64,000 nucleotides of DNA from Alphaproteobacteria bacterium (lineage in GTDB: Bacteria; Pseudomonadota; Alphaproteobacteria; Micavibrionales; Micavibrionaceae), in NCBI GenBank assembly GCA_016794145.1, contig JAEUKP010000016.1:1-64000 (forward strand). Direction: 5' to 3'. The position numbers were made by a program, and so were the translations under genes. Under the pieces are notes generated by a model. The model was not told where the DNA came from. It saw only the letters and a list, made by a program, of their open reading frames with translations, and searched no databases. This document shows, one piece after another, positions 37,343 to 46,514 of this stretch; position 1 is the stretch's first letter, and every line of letters starts with the position of its first letter.

Positions 37343-38860
37343 ATGTCACAGATCACCGAACTTAAAAAAGCGGGTTTTCAATCCGCAAACGCCGCATCTC
37401 TATCCCAACCCACAGGGGATAGCAATTATCGTATTCTGCCCCAGAATCTGGAGGCCGAACAAGGCTTGCTGGGGACTCTCCTGATTGACAACCGCAGTTA
37501 TGAGAAAATAGGTGACTTCCTAAAGCCTGATCATTTCCTGGCCCCAGCCCACCAGCGGATTTACCAGGCCATTCGGACCCTGATCGACCGCGGGCAAACC
37601 GCCTCCCCTGTCACGCTCAAGACCTTTTTTGAAAAAGACGAAGATCTGGAACAAGTAGGCGGAGCGGCCTATCTGGCCGATCTTGCCGCCAGTGTGATCT
37701 CAATCCTGAATATCGAAGATTATGCCCGCACCATTTATGATCTGTATTTACGCCGCGAGTTGATTACATTCGGAACCGATACCGTCAACGAATCTTTCGA
37801 GCATTCACTCGACAAAGACGCGCAAGACATTATGACTGTTGCTGAAGCGCGTTTGTTTGCGCTTACAGAAACAGGGGATAGCCAAGCGAGCTTTGTGACC
37901 TTAAGAGATTCGATTAAAGTTGCCATCGAAATGGCTGAATCTGCTTATAATAATAAAGGCGGCGTGACCGGTGTTACCACAGGCCTGAAAGACATGGACG
38001 AAAAACTGGGCGGGTTGCACGGGTCGGACTTGTTGATTTTGGCCGGACGGCCTTCCATGGGGAAAACCGCTCTTGCCACCAATATGGCCTTTAACGCTGC
38101 CGAAGCCTATGCCAAGTCCGGCGGCAAAGAAGGTGCAATTACCGCGTTTTTCTCGCTCGAGATGTCGCACGACCAATTGACCATGCGTATTCTGGCCGAA
38201 CAATCGGGAATTTCGGGGGATGCCCTCCGCAAGGGCAATATCTCGGAAACGCAATTCCGCGACTTTGCTCAGGCGGCGCATAACCTATCGCAAATTCCTC
38301 TTTATATCGATGACACCCCTGCTCTGTCGATCGGAGCGATCCGCACACGCTGCCGCCGTCTGAAACGGAAACACGGCTTGGGACTGATCGTCGTCGACTA
38401 TTTGCAATTGTTGCGCGGGTCAGGCACCAAACAATCCGAAGCCAACCGCGTTCTTGAAATTTCGGAAATTACCCGCGGACTCAAAGCCTTGGCCAAAGAA
38501 CTTCAGGTTCCGGTTCTGGCCCTGTCCCAGCTCTCGCGGGCGGTGGAACAACGTGAAGACAAACGTCCGATGCTGTCCGACTTGCGGGAATCGGGATCGA
38601 TTGAACAGGACGCGGACGTGGTGATGTTCGTCTTTCGTGAGGAATACTATCTGGCGCGGGAAATTCCGGCCCAGCGCGATAACGAAACCCCTGACAAATT
38701 CAATGAACGTTATGCCAACTGGGCACAACGCCTGCAAGACAGCGCAAATGTGGCCGAAGCCATTGTGGCCAAGCAACGTCACGGCCCGATCGGGATTGTC
38801 AAACTCTTCTTTGATCCAAACCTGACCAAATTTGCCGATCTTGATTTACGGCATCGGTAA
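37343..38860 (+). CDS. dnaB: Replicative DNA helicase DnaB
   Basis: The 505-residue hexameric 5'-3' helicase of the replication fork. The N-terminal DnaB domain (about 30-135) starts with RILPQNLEAEQGLLGTLL. The RecA-like C-terminal ATPase has Walker A GRPSMGKTAL, the Walker B region GLIVVDYLQLL, and the conserved LSQLSRAVEQR and DLRESGSIEQDADVV blocks. No intein interrupts the Walker A or H4 motif, both of which are common insertion sites. GC content rises clearly above that of the upstream helicase gene, especially after about 37950, and falls again after the stop. Confidence 0.97.
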   Translation: MSQITELKKAGFQSANAASLSQPTGDSNYRILPQNLEAEQGLLGTLLIDNRSYEKIGDFLKPDHFLAPAHQRIYQAIRTLIDRGQTASPVTLKTFFEKDEDLEQVGGAAYLADLAASVISILNIEDYARTIYDLYLRRELITFGTDTVNESFEHSLDKDAQDIMTVAEARLFALTETGDSQASFVTLRDSIKVAIEMAESAYNNKGGVTGVTTGLKDMDEKLGGLHGSDLLILAGRPSMGKTALATNMAFNAAEAYAKSGGKEGAITAFFSLEMSHDQLTMRILAEQSGISGDALRKGNISETQFRDFAQAAHNLSQIPLYIDDTPALSIGAIRTRCRRLKRKHGLGLIVVDYLQLLRGSGTKQSEANRVLEISEITRGLKALAKELQVPVLALSQLSRAVEQREDKRPMLSDLRESGSIEQDADVVMFVFREEYYLAREIPAQRDNETPDKFNERYANWAQRLQDSANVAEAIVAKQRHGPIGIVKLFFDPNLTKFADLDLRHR

Positions 38861-38902
38861 AGGATGGAATTCAATCCCTTGGGCTTTTAGGATCGGCAAA
38901 AA

Positions 38903-39124
38903 ATGCTCGAATCGATTGTCCGGATGGAACCCATGCTTCCAGCAGAAGGAGGTTCACGGGCCCTTAGTGATCTGGTTCTAAATCTGGTTGCAAAATCAAA
39001 TGCACTGGCCGGACAAATGAAGGGATTGCTTGCATCTGACACACCCAAAAGTCCTGTACGTTTGGCATTTCCATTTGAAGTCGTGGAACGCTGGTTTCCG
39101 GCACTCTATCCAGATGCGCATTAA
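38903..39124 (+). CDS. Small ORF, possible remnant of a Fic-family gene
   Basis: A 73-residue open frame with an ATG and an AGGAT ribosome-like site nine bases upstream, 42 bases after dnaB. The segment EPMLPAEGGSRALSDLVLNL followed by VAKSNALAGQM recalls, from memory, the N-terminus of a widespread Fic protein type, but the catalytic HxFx motif and the rest of that protein are missing. The C-terminal half (RLAFPFEVVERWFPALYP) does not continue that match. It could be a truncated remnant, a small independent gene, or chance. It converges on pgeF with a 14-base gap. Confidence 0.35.
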   Translation: MLESIVRMEPMLPAEGGSRALSDLVLNLVAKSNALAGQMKGLLASDTPKSPVRLAFPFEVVERWFPALYPDAH

Positions 39125-39138
39125 ACCCTGGATGTGTA

Positions 39139-39906
39139 TTAAGGGCGAATCATAATCGCTGATATCTGGCGTCCATAATCACCCTCATGACGGTGGGTTG
39201 AGCGACGATAACTAAAATAATCCTGCTCTCGCTCATATGTGTTGTGCTTCGCCTGCGTAATATTAAGAACGCCCGAACGATTAAGGCGAAAGACAATATA
39301 GCCATTTAGATCAAAAAACCATTTTTGCCTATCATCCTTTTTAAAGAAGGCGCAAGAAGAGGCATCTTCATCTTGGAACGGCTGTTGAAATTCTGGACCG
39401 ACTTCATAGCTGGACTGGTCAATACAAGGGCCTATTGCGGCGCGAATGCTTGATGCATTTGCTCCCAATCGCAGCATCTCTGAAAGCGTTGATTCCAGAA
39501 CACCTCTTAACGCTCCGCCCCATCCTGCGTGCGCTGCGCCAATCACAGGTTTTTGCGCATCATCCTGGCCATAAAATAAAACTGGTGCACAATCTGCCGT
39601 CAAACAGGCAATAACCTGGCCCGGTATTTTGGTAACCAGAGAGTCCCCCTCCTCATTCCCCTGCATACAGGACTCTGTGACTGTCCGACAGATCGACGAA
39701 TGGACCTGTTTCAAGGTTGATAACCCATTCCCACCCATCGTTTTTAAAACACGGTTACGATTTTCAATGATATTTTCTGGTTTATCTTGAGATTGTAAGG
39801 AACAATTCAAACTCTTATAAACACCAGCGCTGACACCCCCTTGGCGCCCCCAGAATCCATGCGCTATCGTCTCGGGGAAAAAATGATCGGCTTTCCAGAT
39901 ATTCAT
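39139..39906 (-). CDS. pgeF: Peptidoglycan editing factor PgeF (YfiH, multicopper-like fold)
   Basis: A 255-residue protein of the family formerly called polyphenol oxidase or laccase domain. Metal-site residues are seen in LKQVHSS, CLTADCAPVLF and AAHAGWGGALRGV. E. coli PgeF removes muropeptides carrying L-Ser instead of L-Ala; purine nucleoside phosphorylase activity is also reported for relatives. The ATG overlaps the stop of the methyltransferase gene by four bases (ATGA). The order lgt-midA-pgeF is a well-known alphaproteobacterial operon. Confidence 0.93.
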   Translation of the reverse strand: MNIWKADHFFPETIAHGFWGRQGGVSAGVYKSLNCSLQSQDKPENIIENRNRVLKTMGGNGLSTLKQVHSSICRTVTESCMQGNEEGDSLVTKIPGQVIACLTADCAPVLFYGQDDAQKPVIGAAHAGWGGALRGVLESTLSEMLRLGANASSIRAAIGPCIDQSSYEVGPEFQQPFQDEDASSCAFFKKDDRQKWFFDLNGYIVFRLNRSGVLNITQAKHNTYEREQDYFSYRRSTHRHEGDYGRQISAIMIRP

Positions 39907-40919
39907 TTTATCTCCATCACCCGAAACAGTTCACCCATTTGATCCGGATCAACCAAGCGATGGAATCCGGATTGAATTTCTTGGGATTTCAACGATAATT
40001 GCGCCGCGCGCATCTCAATACCCATGCGTTTCAGGAAATTTTCCTGACTACTTAGATGTACAGACAATCCGTCTTGCTCAAGAATCTCTTTCAACTTGCC
40101 AAAATCAACATGAGATGTGATGTCGATCTCTCCACAATCTTTTAATACATTCGCATATTGATGTTTCCGAACGGCTTGCAGCGTATCCCCATATCCGGAT
40201 TTATCATGGCCATAATCGATTAGCAACGCAGCTCCACCCTGCTTATGGAGACGGACCGCAAGATCAAGGACAACAGATTCTCTGGCTGGTGATATTTCCA
40301 ATACAGCTCTATCTTGATAAGGGGGCGGATCAAAATCAAACCGTGAGGATCGGAGCCCCCAGGTAAAATTTTTATAAACATCCAAACCGATCATCCGTTC
40401 GAACCACTTTCCATCCTGAAAAACATATTGTTCAACAGGTAATGCATCCAGAAATTCATTCCCGACAAATATAACCGGAGCATCGTCAGGCAATGTAGAA
40501 AGATCATCATGCCATGTCACATGATAGTCTTTTAGTGTTTCTGCTTGTTTTGCCCTGAACCTTGGCGATGTTTCAACCAGATGGAGATGGATAGACGTGC
40601 TAAAATCCGGAACAATTTTTGCAATCCTGAGTATATCAAGCATCAACGTCCCACGTCCTGGACCGAGCTCTGTTAAGTAGATCCTCTTGGGAGATCCGAT
40701 TTCACGCCATTTTTCAGCAATCCATACACTCACCATCTCACCAAATAGTTGGGAGATTTCAGGGGCCGTTGTAAAATCCCCTTCTTCTCCCAACGGGTTA
40801 CGATTCATATAATAACCATACTCAGGATGTGAGAGACAAAGAGACCAATAGGCTGCAACAGATAAAGATCCGTTATGCGTAATCAATTGCCGAATAATAA
40901 TTTCCAAAGGAGTTGACAT
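39903..40919 (-). CDS. SAM-dependent methyltransferase, MidA/NDUFAF7 family
   Basis: A 338-residue class I methyltransferase. The N-terminal block SYWSL-type AAYWSLCLSHPEYGYYMNRNP and the sequence DFTTAPEISQLFGE are characteristic, and the SAM motif is LTELGPGRGTLMLDIL (about residues 82-97). The mitochondrial homologue NDUFAF7 methylates an arginine of complex I subunit NDUFS2; a similar role in bacterial complex I is plausible but unproven. The start codon directly follows the lgt stop codon, and the stop overlaps the pgeF start, so all three genes are tightly coupled. Confidence 0.93.
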   Translation of the reverse strand: MSTPLEIIIRQLITHNGSLSVAAYWSLCLSHPEYGYYMNRNPLGEEGDFTTAPEISQLFGEMVSVWIAEKWREIGSPKRIYLTELGPGRGTLMLDILRIAKIVPDFSTSIHLHLVETSPRFRAKQAETLKDYHVTWHDDLSTLPDDAPVIFVGNEFLDALPVEQYVFQDGKWFERMIGLDVYKNFTWGLRSSRFDFDPPPYQDRAVLEISPARESVVLDLAVRLHKQGGAALLIDYGHDKSGYGDTLQAVRKHQYANVLKDCGEIDITSHVDFGKLKEILEQDGLSVHLSSQENFLKRMGIEMRAAQLSLKSQEIQSGFHRLVDPDQMGELFRVMEIK

Positions 40920-41732
40920 TTATGCTTTGCTTTTCCTGCGTCCTGCCATCAGATAAAATACACATCCTGAAAGAATCATAGGGATACAAAGAATTTGTCC
41001 CATCGTAACTTGATTGAGGATAAACCCCAGTTGAATATCCGGCTCACGAAAGAACTCACATCCAAATCGGAATAAACCGTATCCGATCATAAACGCACCA
41101 GAGACAGTCCCAGTACGTTCCCGCACTTTTGGGATACGGATCAAGACAAATAAAATAATGAAAAGCAAAACACCTTCGGTCAAAGATTCGTATATCTGGC
41201 TTGGGTGTCGGGGTTCATCGCCTCCACGGGGAAAGATAACCCCCCAAGATACGTCCGTCACACGCCCGTATAATTCTCCATTTACAAAGTTTGCTAACCG
41301 CCCAAGGAAAAACCCGATAGGTGTTACGGCTGCCGCAATATCAGACAATCTCCAGAATGGAACTTTTTTGATTTTGCTGTAAAGAATAAGAGATATTACA
41401 ACACCGATCACCCCGCCATGAAAGGACATCCCGCCATGCCAGATTTTAAAAGCCTCCAAGGGGTTATCAGAATAAGTGGGCAAATTGTAAAACAACACAT
41501 ATCCAATTCTCCCCCCTAAAAGAACCCCCAAAATAGCCCATGTCAAATAATCATCGATATCACTTGTATTCGGGCGATACCCTGGATTTTGTAATTCATC
41601 CCACTTACAAATCCGGCGCGCCAACCACCACGCCGTCATAAACCCAACGACATAGGCCAAAGCATACCAATGAATTTGAACCGGCCCAAGATCGACGGCA
41701 ACGGGATTAATATCGGGAAAATTGAATGCCAT
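40920..41732 (-). CDS. lgt: Prolipoprotein diacylglyceryl transferase
   Basis: A 270-residue inner-membrane enzyme that transfers diacylglycerol from phosphatidylglycerol to the lipobox Cys of prolipoproteins. The Lgt signature GRLANFVNGELYGR is present (about residues 144-157), along with HWYALAYVVGF near the N-terminus and GGMSFHGGVIG. Seven transmembrane segments are expected. The frame opens at 41780, but the ATG at 41732 has CAGGAA six bases upstream and gives the family N-terminus; three upstream ATGs would only add a hydrophilic extension. It is first in the lgt-midA-pgeF operon. Several lipoproteins in this window are potential substrates. Confidence 0.96.
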   Translation of the reverse strand: MAFNFPDINPVAVDLGPVQIHWYALAYVVGFMTAWWLARRICKWDELQNPGYRPNTSDIDDYLTWAILGVLLGGRIGYVLFYNLPTYSDNPLEAFKIWHGGMSFHGGVIGVVISLILYSKIKKVPFWRLSDIAAAVTPIGFFLGRLANFVNGELYGRVTDVSWGVIFPRGGDEPRHPSQIYESLTEGVLLFIILFVLIRIPKVRERTGTVSGAFMIGYGLFRFGCEFFREPDIQLGFILNQVTMGQILCIPMILSGCVFYLMAGRRKSKA

Positions 41733-41803
41733 ACTATTTCCTGTCATTGAAAATCCCATCTTATTATAAAATGAGGTCAAATGAACAGCCCCCTCTCATA
41801 ACT

Positions 41804-42316
41804 TTACAATGACTTTACAAGCATAAGACAAAGCCGGTCATCGACAGGTCGAATATCCCCCGCCTGAACAGGAATCCGGTCAAACACAACCCCATTGCCA
41901 TCAGGACAATATCCCATGGAATTATAAAGGCGTTGTGCGGCACCAAATTGACCCAAAACCCCGACTCCGATTCCGATATTCGAAAGATTTCTCTGTCTGA
42001 CTTCTGACTCGCATTTAAGGAGCAATGCCCTTCCTACTCCCTGACATCTAAAGTCAGGGGATACAAAAAGATCTTGAACTTCTGGAATTCCGAATCTTAA
42101 GAAAGGCATATACTGGGGATAAAAATTCAAATGGACATATCCAGCCAACTGCTCTTTCCATCGCGCAACAAAAACGATCCGCTTATTCTCTTTTTGCTCT
42201 TGCAGGGCTGTTTCAAAATAATGTTCTTCTACAGAATGTTTTGCATTTCTTACAAATTGCGCTAACGCAAGACAATCTGGAGCCTCACAAAGAGAGATAA
42301 AGAAAGGATCGTCCAT
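41804..42316 (-). CDS. GNAT-family N-acetyltransferase
   Basis: A 170-residue acetyltransferase fold. The acetyl-CoA binding motif A is visible as VQDLFVSPDFRCQGVGRALLLKC (given in parts: QGVGRA near residues 97-102), followed by the motif B region AAQRLYNSMGYCPDG. The substrate cannot be inferred. It lies upstream of lgt on the same strand with a 71-base gap, and just downstream of the tRNA-Thr gene, so it could be transcribed from the tRNA promoter by read-through. Confidence 0.82.
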   Translation of the reverse strand: MDDPFFISLCEAPDCLALAQFVRNAKHSVEEHYFETALQEQKENKRIVFVARWKEQLAGYVHLNFYPQYMPFLRFGIPEVQDLFVSPDFRCQGVGRALLLKCESEVRQRNLSNIGIGVGVLGQFGAAQRLYNSMGYCPDGNGVVFDRIPVQAGDIRPVDDRLCLMLVKSL

Positions 42317-42336
42317 CTGTTTCTATACGGTTTAAA

Positions 42337-42411
42337 TGGTGCTGCCGAGAAGGATTGAACTTCCGACCCCGTCCTTACCAAGGACGTGCTCTACCACTGA
42401 GCTACGGCAGC
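42337..42411 (-). tRNA. tRNA-Thr (anticodon GGT), CCA encoded
   Basis: Read on the minus strand, the acceptor stem GCTGCCG pairs with CGGCAGC, the D stem is GCTC/GAGC, and the anticodon stem CGTCC/GGACG closes the loop TTGGTAA with anticodon GGT. A five-base variable region and the T stem GGAAG/CTTCT around TTCAATC follow, then discriminator A and an encoded CCA (42337-42339). The total is 75 bases with CCA. It reads threonine codons ACC and ACU. The cloverleaf is complete with only one G-U pair in the T stem. Confidence 0.96.
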
Positions 42412-42646
42412 ATCTTATGAAGCGGTTTGTATTTACAATATTAGAACAGCGATGTCATCCATTTTTTAACGAAAATACAAAAAACTTTTCAGGGTGATTC
42501 GCCAATTAACAGATTTTGTGACAAGAACTACGGTTTTGAAGAAGCGTATCACAGAATAATATGTTCCAGCCCATTCGATAATCGCTTGTAAACCCCTAGT
42601 AAATCGCCTAAATTTACCACGTACTCTATTTTAAGGATTCCTAATA

Positions 42647-44041
42647 ATGACCGAATGGACACCTGCAAGCTGGAGAGCGAAACCAGCGAAACAACTTCCA
42701 ACCTATGGTGATAATAATCCCTACCTAGCTTCTATCGAAGCCGAGTTATCTCGGATGCCCCCCCTTGTCTTCGCAGGTGAAACGCGAACCCTGAAATCAC
42801 AATTAGCAGAGGCCGCCTACGGCAGGGCTTTTGTTCTTCAAGGGGGTGATTGCGCGGAAAGTTTTGCAGAATTCGGGGCCAATAAAGTCCGTGACACCTT
42901 CCGGGTGCTTATGCAAATGGCCGTGGTCTTAACCTTTGCCGGGTCATTTCCTGTCGTTAAAATGGGGCGTATGGCTGGCCAATTTGCAAAACCACGATCA
43001 GAGGATACAGAAACACGGAATGAAATTACGCTTCCAACCTATCGCGGGGATATTATCAATGGAATAGAATTTGATGCGAAGACCCGGACAGCGGACCCAA
43101 CCCGGATGATGAGAGCCTATCACCAATCCGCCGCGACTTTGAACTTACTGCGGGCCTTTGCAACCGGTGGTTATGCCGATCTTCATCGTATTAACCAATG
43201 GAATCTTGATTTTGTGAGAGGAACCCCGTCATCCGAAAAATATCAAAAACTATCAGAACGGATCCAACAAGCCCTGGATTTCATGACAGCGGTTGGTTTA
43301 ACAAGCGAGTCAGTGCCCCATATCCTAAAAGAAACAGAATTTTATACATGTCATGAAGCCCTTCTTCTCCCCTACGAGGAAGCCCTGACCCGCATTGATA
43401 GTACATCGGAAGATTGGTATGACTGTTCAGCCCATTTCGTTTGGATCGGTGCGAGAACCAATCAAGAGGATCATGCCCAGGTCGAATTTGTTCGCGGCAT
43501 TCACAATCCAATTGGCCTGAAATGTCCTCCCAACCTGACAACAGACTCTCTCCTTCGTTTAATTGATACATTGAACCCGGAAAATGAACCGGGACGGCTA
43601 ACCCTTATCTCCAGAATGGGTGCAGGCAAGGTCTTTGATCATCTCCCAGACCTTGTCCGGGCCGTTAAAAATGAAGGCCGGATTGTGACTTGGGTCTGCG
43701 ACCCTATGCATGGCAACACCATGAAATCTGCCAGTGGTTATAAAACCCGTCGTTTTGATGATATCATGGGTGAAGTGAAAGACTTTTTTGCCGTTCATAA
43801 AGCCGAAGGAACAAACCCAGGCGGAGTCCATGTTGAAATGACAGGCCAGGATGTAACCGAATGCACAGGGGGAATTGTGGATGTGACGGATGAGGATTTG
43901 TCAAATCGGTATCATACCCATTGCGACCCAAGGCTCAACGCATCACAGGCATTGGAATTGTCCTTTCTGATCGCACATGAATTAAAATCCATCCGCAAAG
44001 ATAGAAACAATCTGGCCCAGAACCCCCAGCCCAGAGACTAG
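42647..44041 (+). CDS. aroG: Class II 3-deoxy-7-phosphoheptulonate synthase
   Basis: A 464-residue enzyme condensing PEP and erythrose 4-phosphate in the first step of the shikimate pathway. It is the class II (plant/Mycobacterium) type: [17 protein letters not shown] at the N-terminus, [11 protein letters not shown] with the metal-binding Cys, [15 protein letters not shown], and [10 protein letters not shown] with the metal His. Class II enzymes are the usual form in Alphaproteobacteria. The ATG follows AAGGA by ten bases. A 235-base gap upstream separates it from the divergent tRNA gene. It is followed 26 bases later by nadE. Confidence 0.95.
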   Translation: MTEWTPASWRAKPAKQLPTYGDNNPYLASIEAELSRMPPLVFAGETRTLKSQLAEAAYGRAFVLQGGDCAESFAEFGANKVRDTFRVLMQMAVVLTFAGSFPVVKMGRMAGQFAKPRSEDTETRNEITLPTYRGDIINGIEFDAKTRTADPTRMMRAYHQSAATLNLLRAFATGGYADLHRINQWNLDFVRGTPSSEKYQKLSERIQQALDFMTAVGLTSESVPHILKETEFYTCHEALLLPYEEALTRIDSTSEDWYDCSAHFVWIGARTNQEDHAQVEFVRGIHNPIGLKCPPNLTTDSLLRLIDTLNPENEPGRLTLISRMGAGKVFDHLPDLVRAVKNEGRIVTWVCDPMHGNTMKSASGYKTRRFDDIMGEVKDFFAVHKAEGTNPGGVHVEMTGQDVTECTGGIVDVTDEDLSNRYHTHCDPRLNASQALELSFLIAHELKSIRKDRNNLAQNPQPRD

Positions 44042-44067
44042 ATAAAACAAAAAATAAGAGAATTAGA

Positions 44068-45690
44068 ATGCTACGTACCCCAAGCCTTCGCCTGACGGTG
44101 GCCCAGATCAATCCAACTGTCGGAGACATTGATGGTAACATCACACAGATTGTATCGGCATGGTTGGAATATGATTCTGATACGGATTTGATTGTTTTTC
44201 CTGAATTATCAATCACAGGCTATATGCCCGAAGACTTACTGTTAAAAGATGGTTTTATTTCCGATGTTGAGAGAGCTATAGATCAGCTTATCCAAAAATC
44301 CGCAACGATGAAAAGTGCCGTTTTAGTAGGAGCCCCAAACCGCGATAAAACAAATCTATTCAATGCGGCTTATTTGATTGAATCGGGAAAAATTGTTTCC
44401 ATTACGCATAAAGTTGAGTTACCCAACTATGGTGTATTTGATGAAAAACGTTATTTTACACCTGGCATCCGTCCTGAACCCACAGATTTCCGAGATCATA
44501 AATTAGGAATTATGATTTGCGAAGATATGTGGTTCCCAACTGTTGCGGATTATCTCTCTTCAAAATCTGCTGATTTGTTTATTGTTATTAATGGCAGCCC
44601 ATACGAACCGCACAAACAATCCATCCGGATTCAACACGCCCGATTGCGGGCAACCCAAGCAAGCATTCCCCTGTTATCTGTTAACCAGGTTGGGGGACAA
44701 GATGATCTGGTCTATGACGGAGCCAGTTTTGCATTGAATGCAAACGGAGAGCTGATCCTTCAATGTGAAGAATTTATGGAAGAATTTCAAACGTTCTCCT
44801 TTTCAAACAAAAATGGCATTATCCACCCCCAACATGCAGAAACCCAAAGCCTTTATCAGGCCGCTACGCTAGGGTTACGTGACTATATGCGGAAGACAAA
44901 ACAATCCCAGATTCTAATTGGGATGTCTGGCGGAATCGACTCTGCACTTTCTGCCGCAATTGCAGCGGATGCTGTCGGCCCACAAAATGTAACCTGTGTG
45001 ATGATGCCATCTGACTTTACATCGGATCTAAGTCTTCAGGATGCGATTGATTGCGCAACGAAAACAGGAACAAAATTCCAAACAGTCCCAATTAACGGGA
45101 TGGTCCATCAATTTATGGCCACATTGCCAAATACATCCGGGTTAGCACATGAAAATTTACAGGCCCGTTTGCGTGGCATCATATTAATGACACTTTCAAA
45201 CCAGTATGGTGCAATGGTTCTAACGACAGGAAATAAATCCGAGATGGCCTGTGGGTATGCAACACTCTATGGCGATATGTGCGGTGGATATAACGTCCTT
45301 AAAGATATCTACAAAACACAGGTTTACAATCTTGCGCATTGGCGAAATGGGCAAAAACCCCTTGATGCGCTCGGGAATGATGGGGAATTGATCAATCACA
45401 GCATTCTCTCGAAAGAACCGACTGCCGAATTGCGCCCCCATCAAAGAGATCAAGACAGCCTTCCTCCTTATGATGAATTGGACTCAATTTTGATGGGATT
45501 GATTGAGGAAGATTTATCACCACAACAAATGACTGCACGCGGACACAATCCAGAGATCGTTACAAAAGTTTCACGTCTTCTAAAACACTCAGAGTACAAG
45601 CGACGGCAATCTGCGCCCGGAACAAAACTGTCACACCGTGCTTTTACGCGCGAACGTCGTTACCCAATCGTGAATGGGTATCAAAACTAA
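44068..45690 (+). CDS. nadE: Glutamine-dependent NAD+ synthetase
   Basis: A 540-residue two-domain enzyme. The N-terminal nitrilase-type glutaminase (about 1-250) shows FPELSITGY with the catalytic Glu, the Lys in HKVELPNYGVFDE, and the catalytic Cys in IMICEDMW. The C-terminal synthetase (about 270-540) has the P-loop SGGIDSAL and the LTTGNKSEMACGYATLYGD block. It amidates nicotinic acid adenine dinucleotide with ATP, using ammonia tunnelled from glutamine. It is co-directional with aroG (26-base gap) and its stop abuts the convergent cinA-like stop with no bases between. Confidence 0.96.
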   Translation: MLRTPSLRLTVAQINPTVGDIDGNITQIVSAWLEYDSDTDLIVFPELSITGYMPEDLLLKDGFISDVERAIDQLIQKSATMKSAVLVGAPNRDKTNLFNAAYLIESGKIVSITHKVELPNYGVFDEKRYFTPGIRPEPTDFRDHKLGIMICEDMWFPTVADYLSSKSADLFIVINGSPYEPHKQSIRIQHARLRATQASIPLLSVNQVGGQDDLVYDGASFALNANGELILQCEEFMEEFQTFSFSNKNGIIHPQHAETQSLYQAATLGLRDYMRKTKQSQILIGMSGGIDSALSAAIAADAVGPQNVTCVMMPSDFTSDLSLQDAIDCATKTGTKFQTVPINGMVHQFMATLPNTSGLAHENLQARLRGIILMTLSNQYGAMVLTTGNKSEMACGYATLYGDMCGGYNVLKDIYKTQVYNLAHWRNGQKPLDALGNDGELINHSILSKEPTAELRPHQRDQDSLPPYDELDSILMGLIEEDLSPQQMTARGHNPEIVTKVSRLLKHSEYKRRQSAPGTKLSHRAFTRERRYPIVNGYQN

Positions 45691-46452
45691 TTATTTTGTA
45701 CACACCGTCATGCTTGTGGGCTCGACCCCAAATGAACGCACCATATTAACAACCTCCTGGGTTGCCTCATGAAGACTTCCTTCTTCTGTTGATCTTAAAA
45801 CAAGCGAAAGGCCTATAGATCCAACAGAGAAATGAGGATAACTGCCGATCTCAACTGTCTTAAATTTTTTTTGAATATTTTCCAATGCTTCTGCAATTTT
45901 GCTCTCGGGTAGGTTGCATGAAACTGTATTTGAAAGATAGGGGCGATCAGAACCTAGACCCGGCAAAATACCGTCCAGCATTGCCTGCATAATACGTGGG
46001 ACCCCTGCCATGACATAAACATTTCCAATTTGAAACCCAGGGGCACCAGATACAGGATTATCAATCAAAGACGCACCAACAGGGATATGCGCCATTCTTA
46101 ATCTGGCAGGCGTTAATTCCGATTCTGATTTATAATATTCTAATAGGATATTTCTTGCTGTTGGATTTAGTTCAATCTGGACCTCAAATGCCTTGGCAAT
46201 CGTAACGGATGTAATATCGTCATGCGTAGGGCCAATTCCTCCGGTTGTAAATAAATAGGTCACTTTTTTTCGCAATTCATTGACAGCAAAGATAATCGAT
46301 TCCTCTACATCCGGCACCACTCTTGCCTCAACAAGCCGGATTCCTTGATCCGATAATTTTTTTGCGATCCAATTCAGGTTTGTGTCCTGCGTTCTTCCGG
46401 ATAGAATTTCATTTCCAATAATCAAAATGGCGGCTGTCAGTTTTTTGTCCAT
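45691..46452 (-). CDS. CinA-type molybdopterin-binding domain protein
   Basis: A 253-residue protein with the MoaB/Mog-like fold found at the N-terminus of CinA: ILIIGNEILSGRTQDTN near residue 10, FTTGGIGPTHDD, and GAPGFQIGNVYVMAGVP. The C-terminal nicotinamide-nucleotide amidase (PncC) domain of full-length CinA is absent, which is common for stand-alone alphaproteobacterial versions. Related domains hydrolyse ADP-ribose or other nucleotide pyrophosphates, so proximity to nadE may be meaningful (inference). It converges on nadE and is divergent from map with a 62-base gap. Confidence 0.87.
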   Translation of the reverse strand: MDKKLTAAILIIGNEILSGRTQDTNLNWIAKKLSDQGIRLVEARVVPDVEESIIFAVNELRKKVTYLFTTGGIGPTHDDITSVTIAKAFEVQIELNPTARNILLEYYKSESELTPARLRMAHIPVGASLIDNPVSGAPGFQIGNVYVMAGVPRIMQAMLDGILPGLGSDRPYLSNTVSCNLPESKIAEALENIQKKFKTVEIGSYPHFSVGSIGLSLVLRSTEEGSLHEATQEVVNMVRSFGVEPTSMTVCTK

Positions 46453-46514
46453 AATTCTATAGCACCTTGATAAAATGAAGCGACTAGGTTAAGTCTTAAA
46501 AGATCAGATAACCT

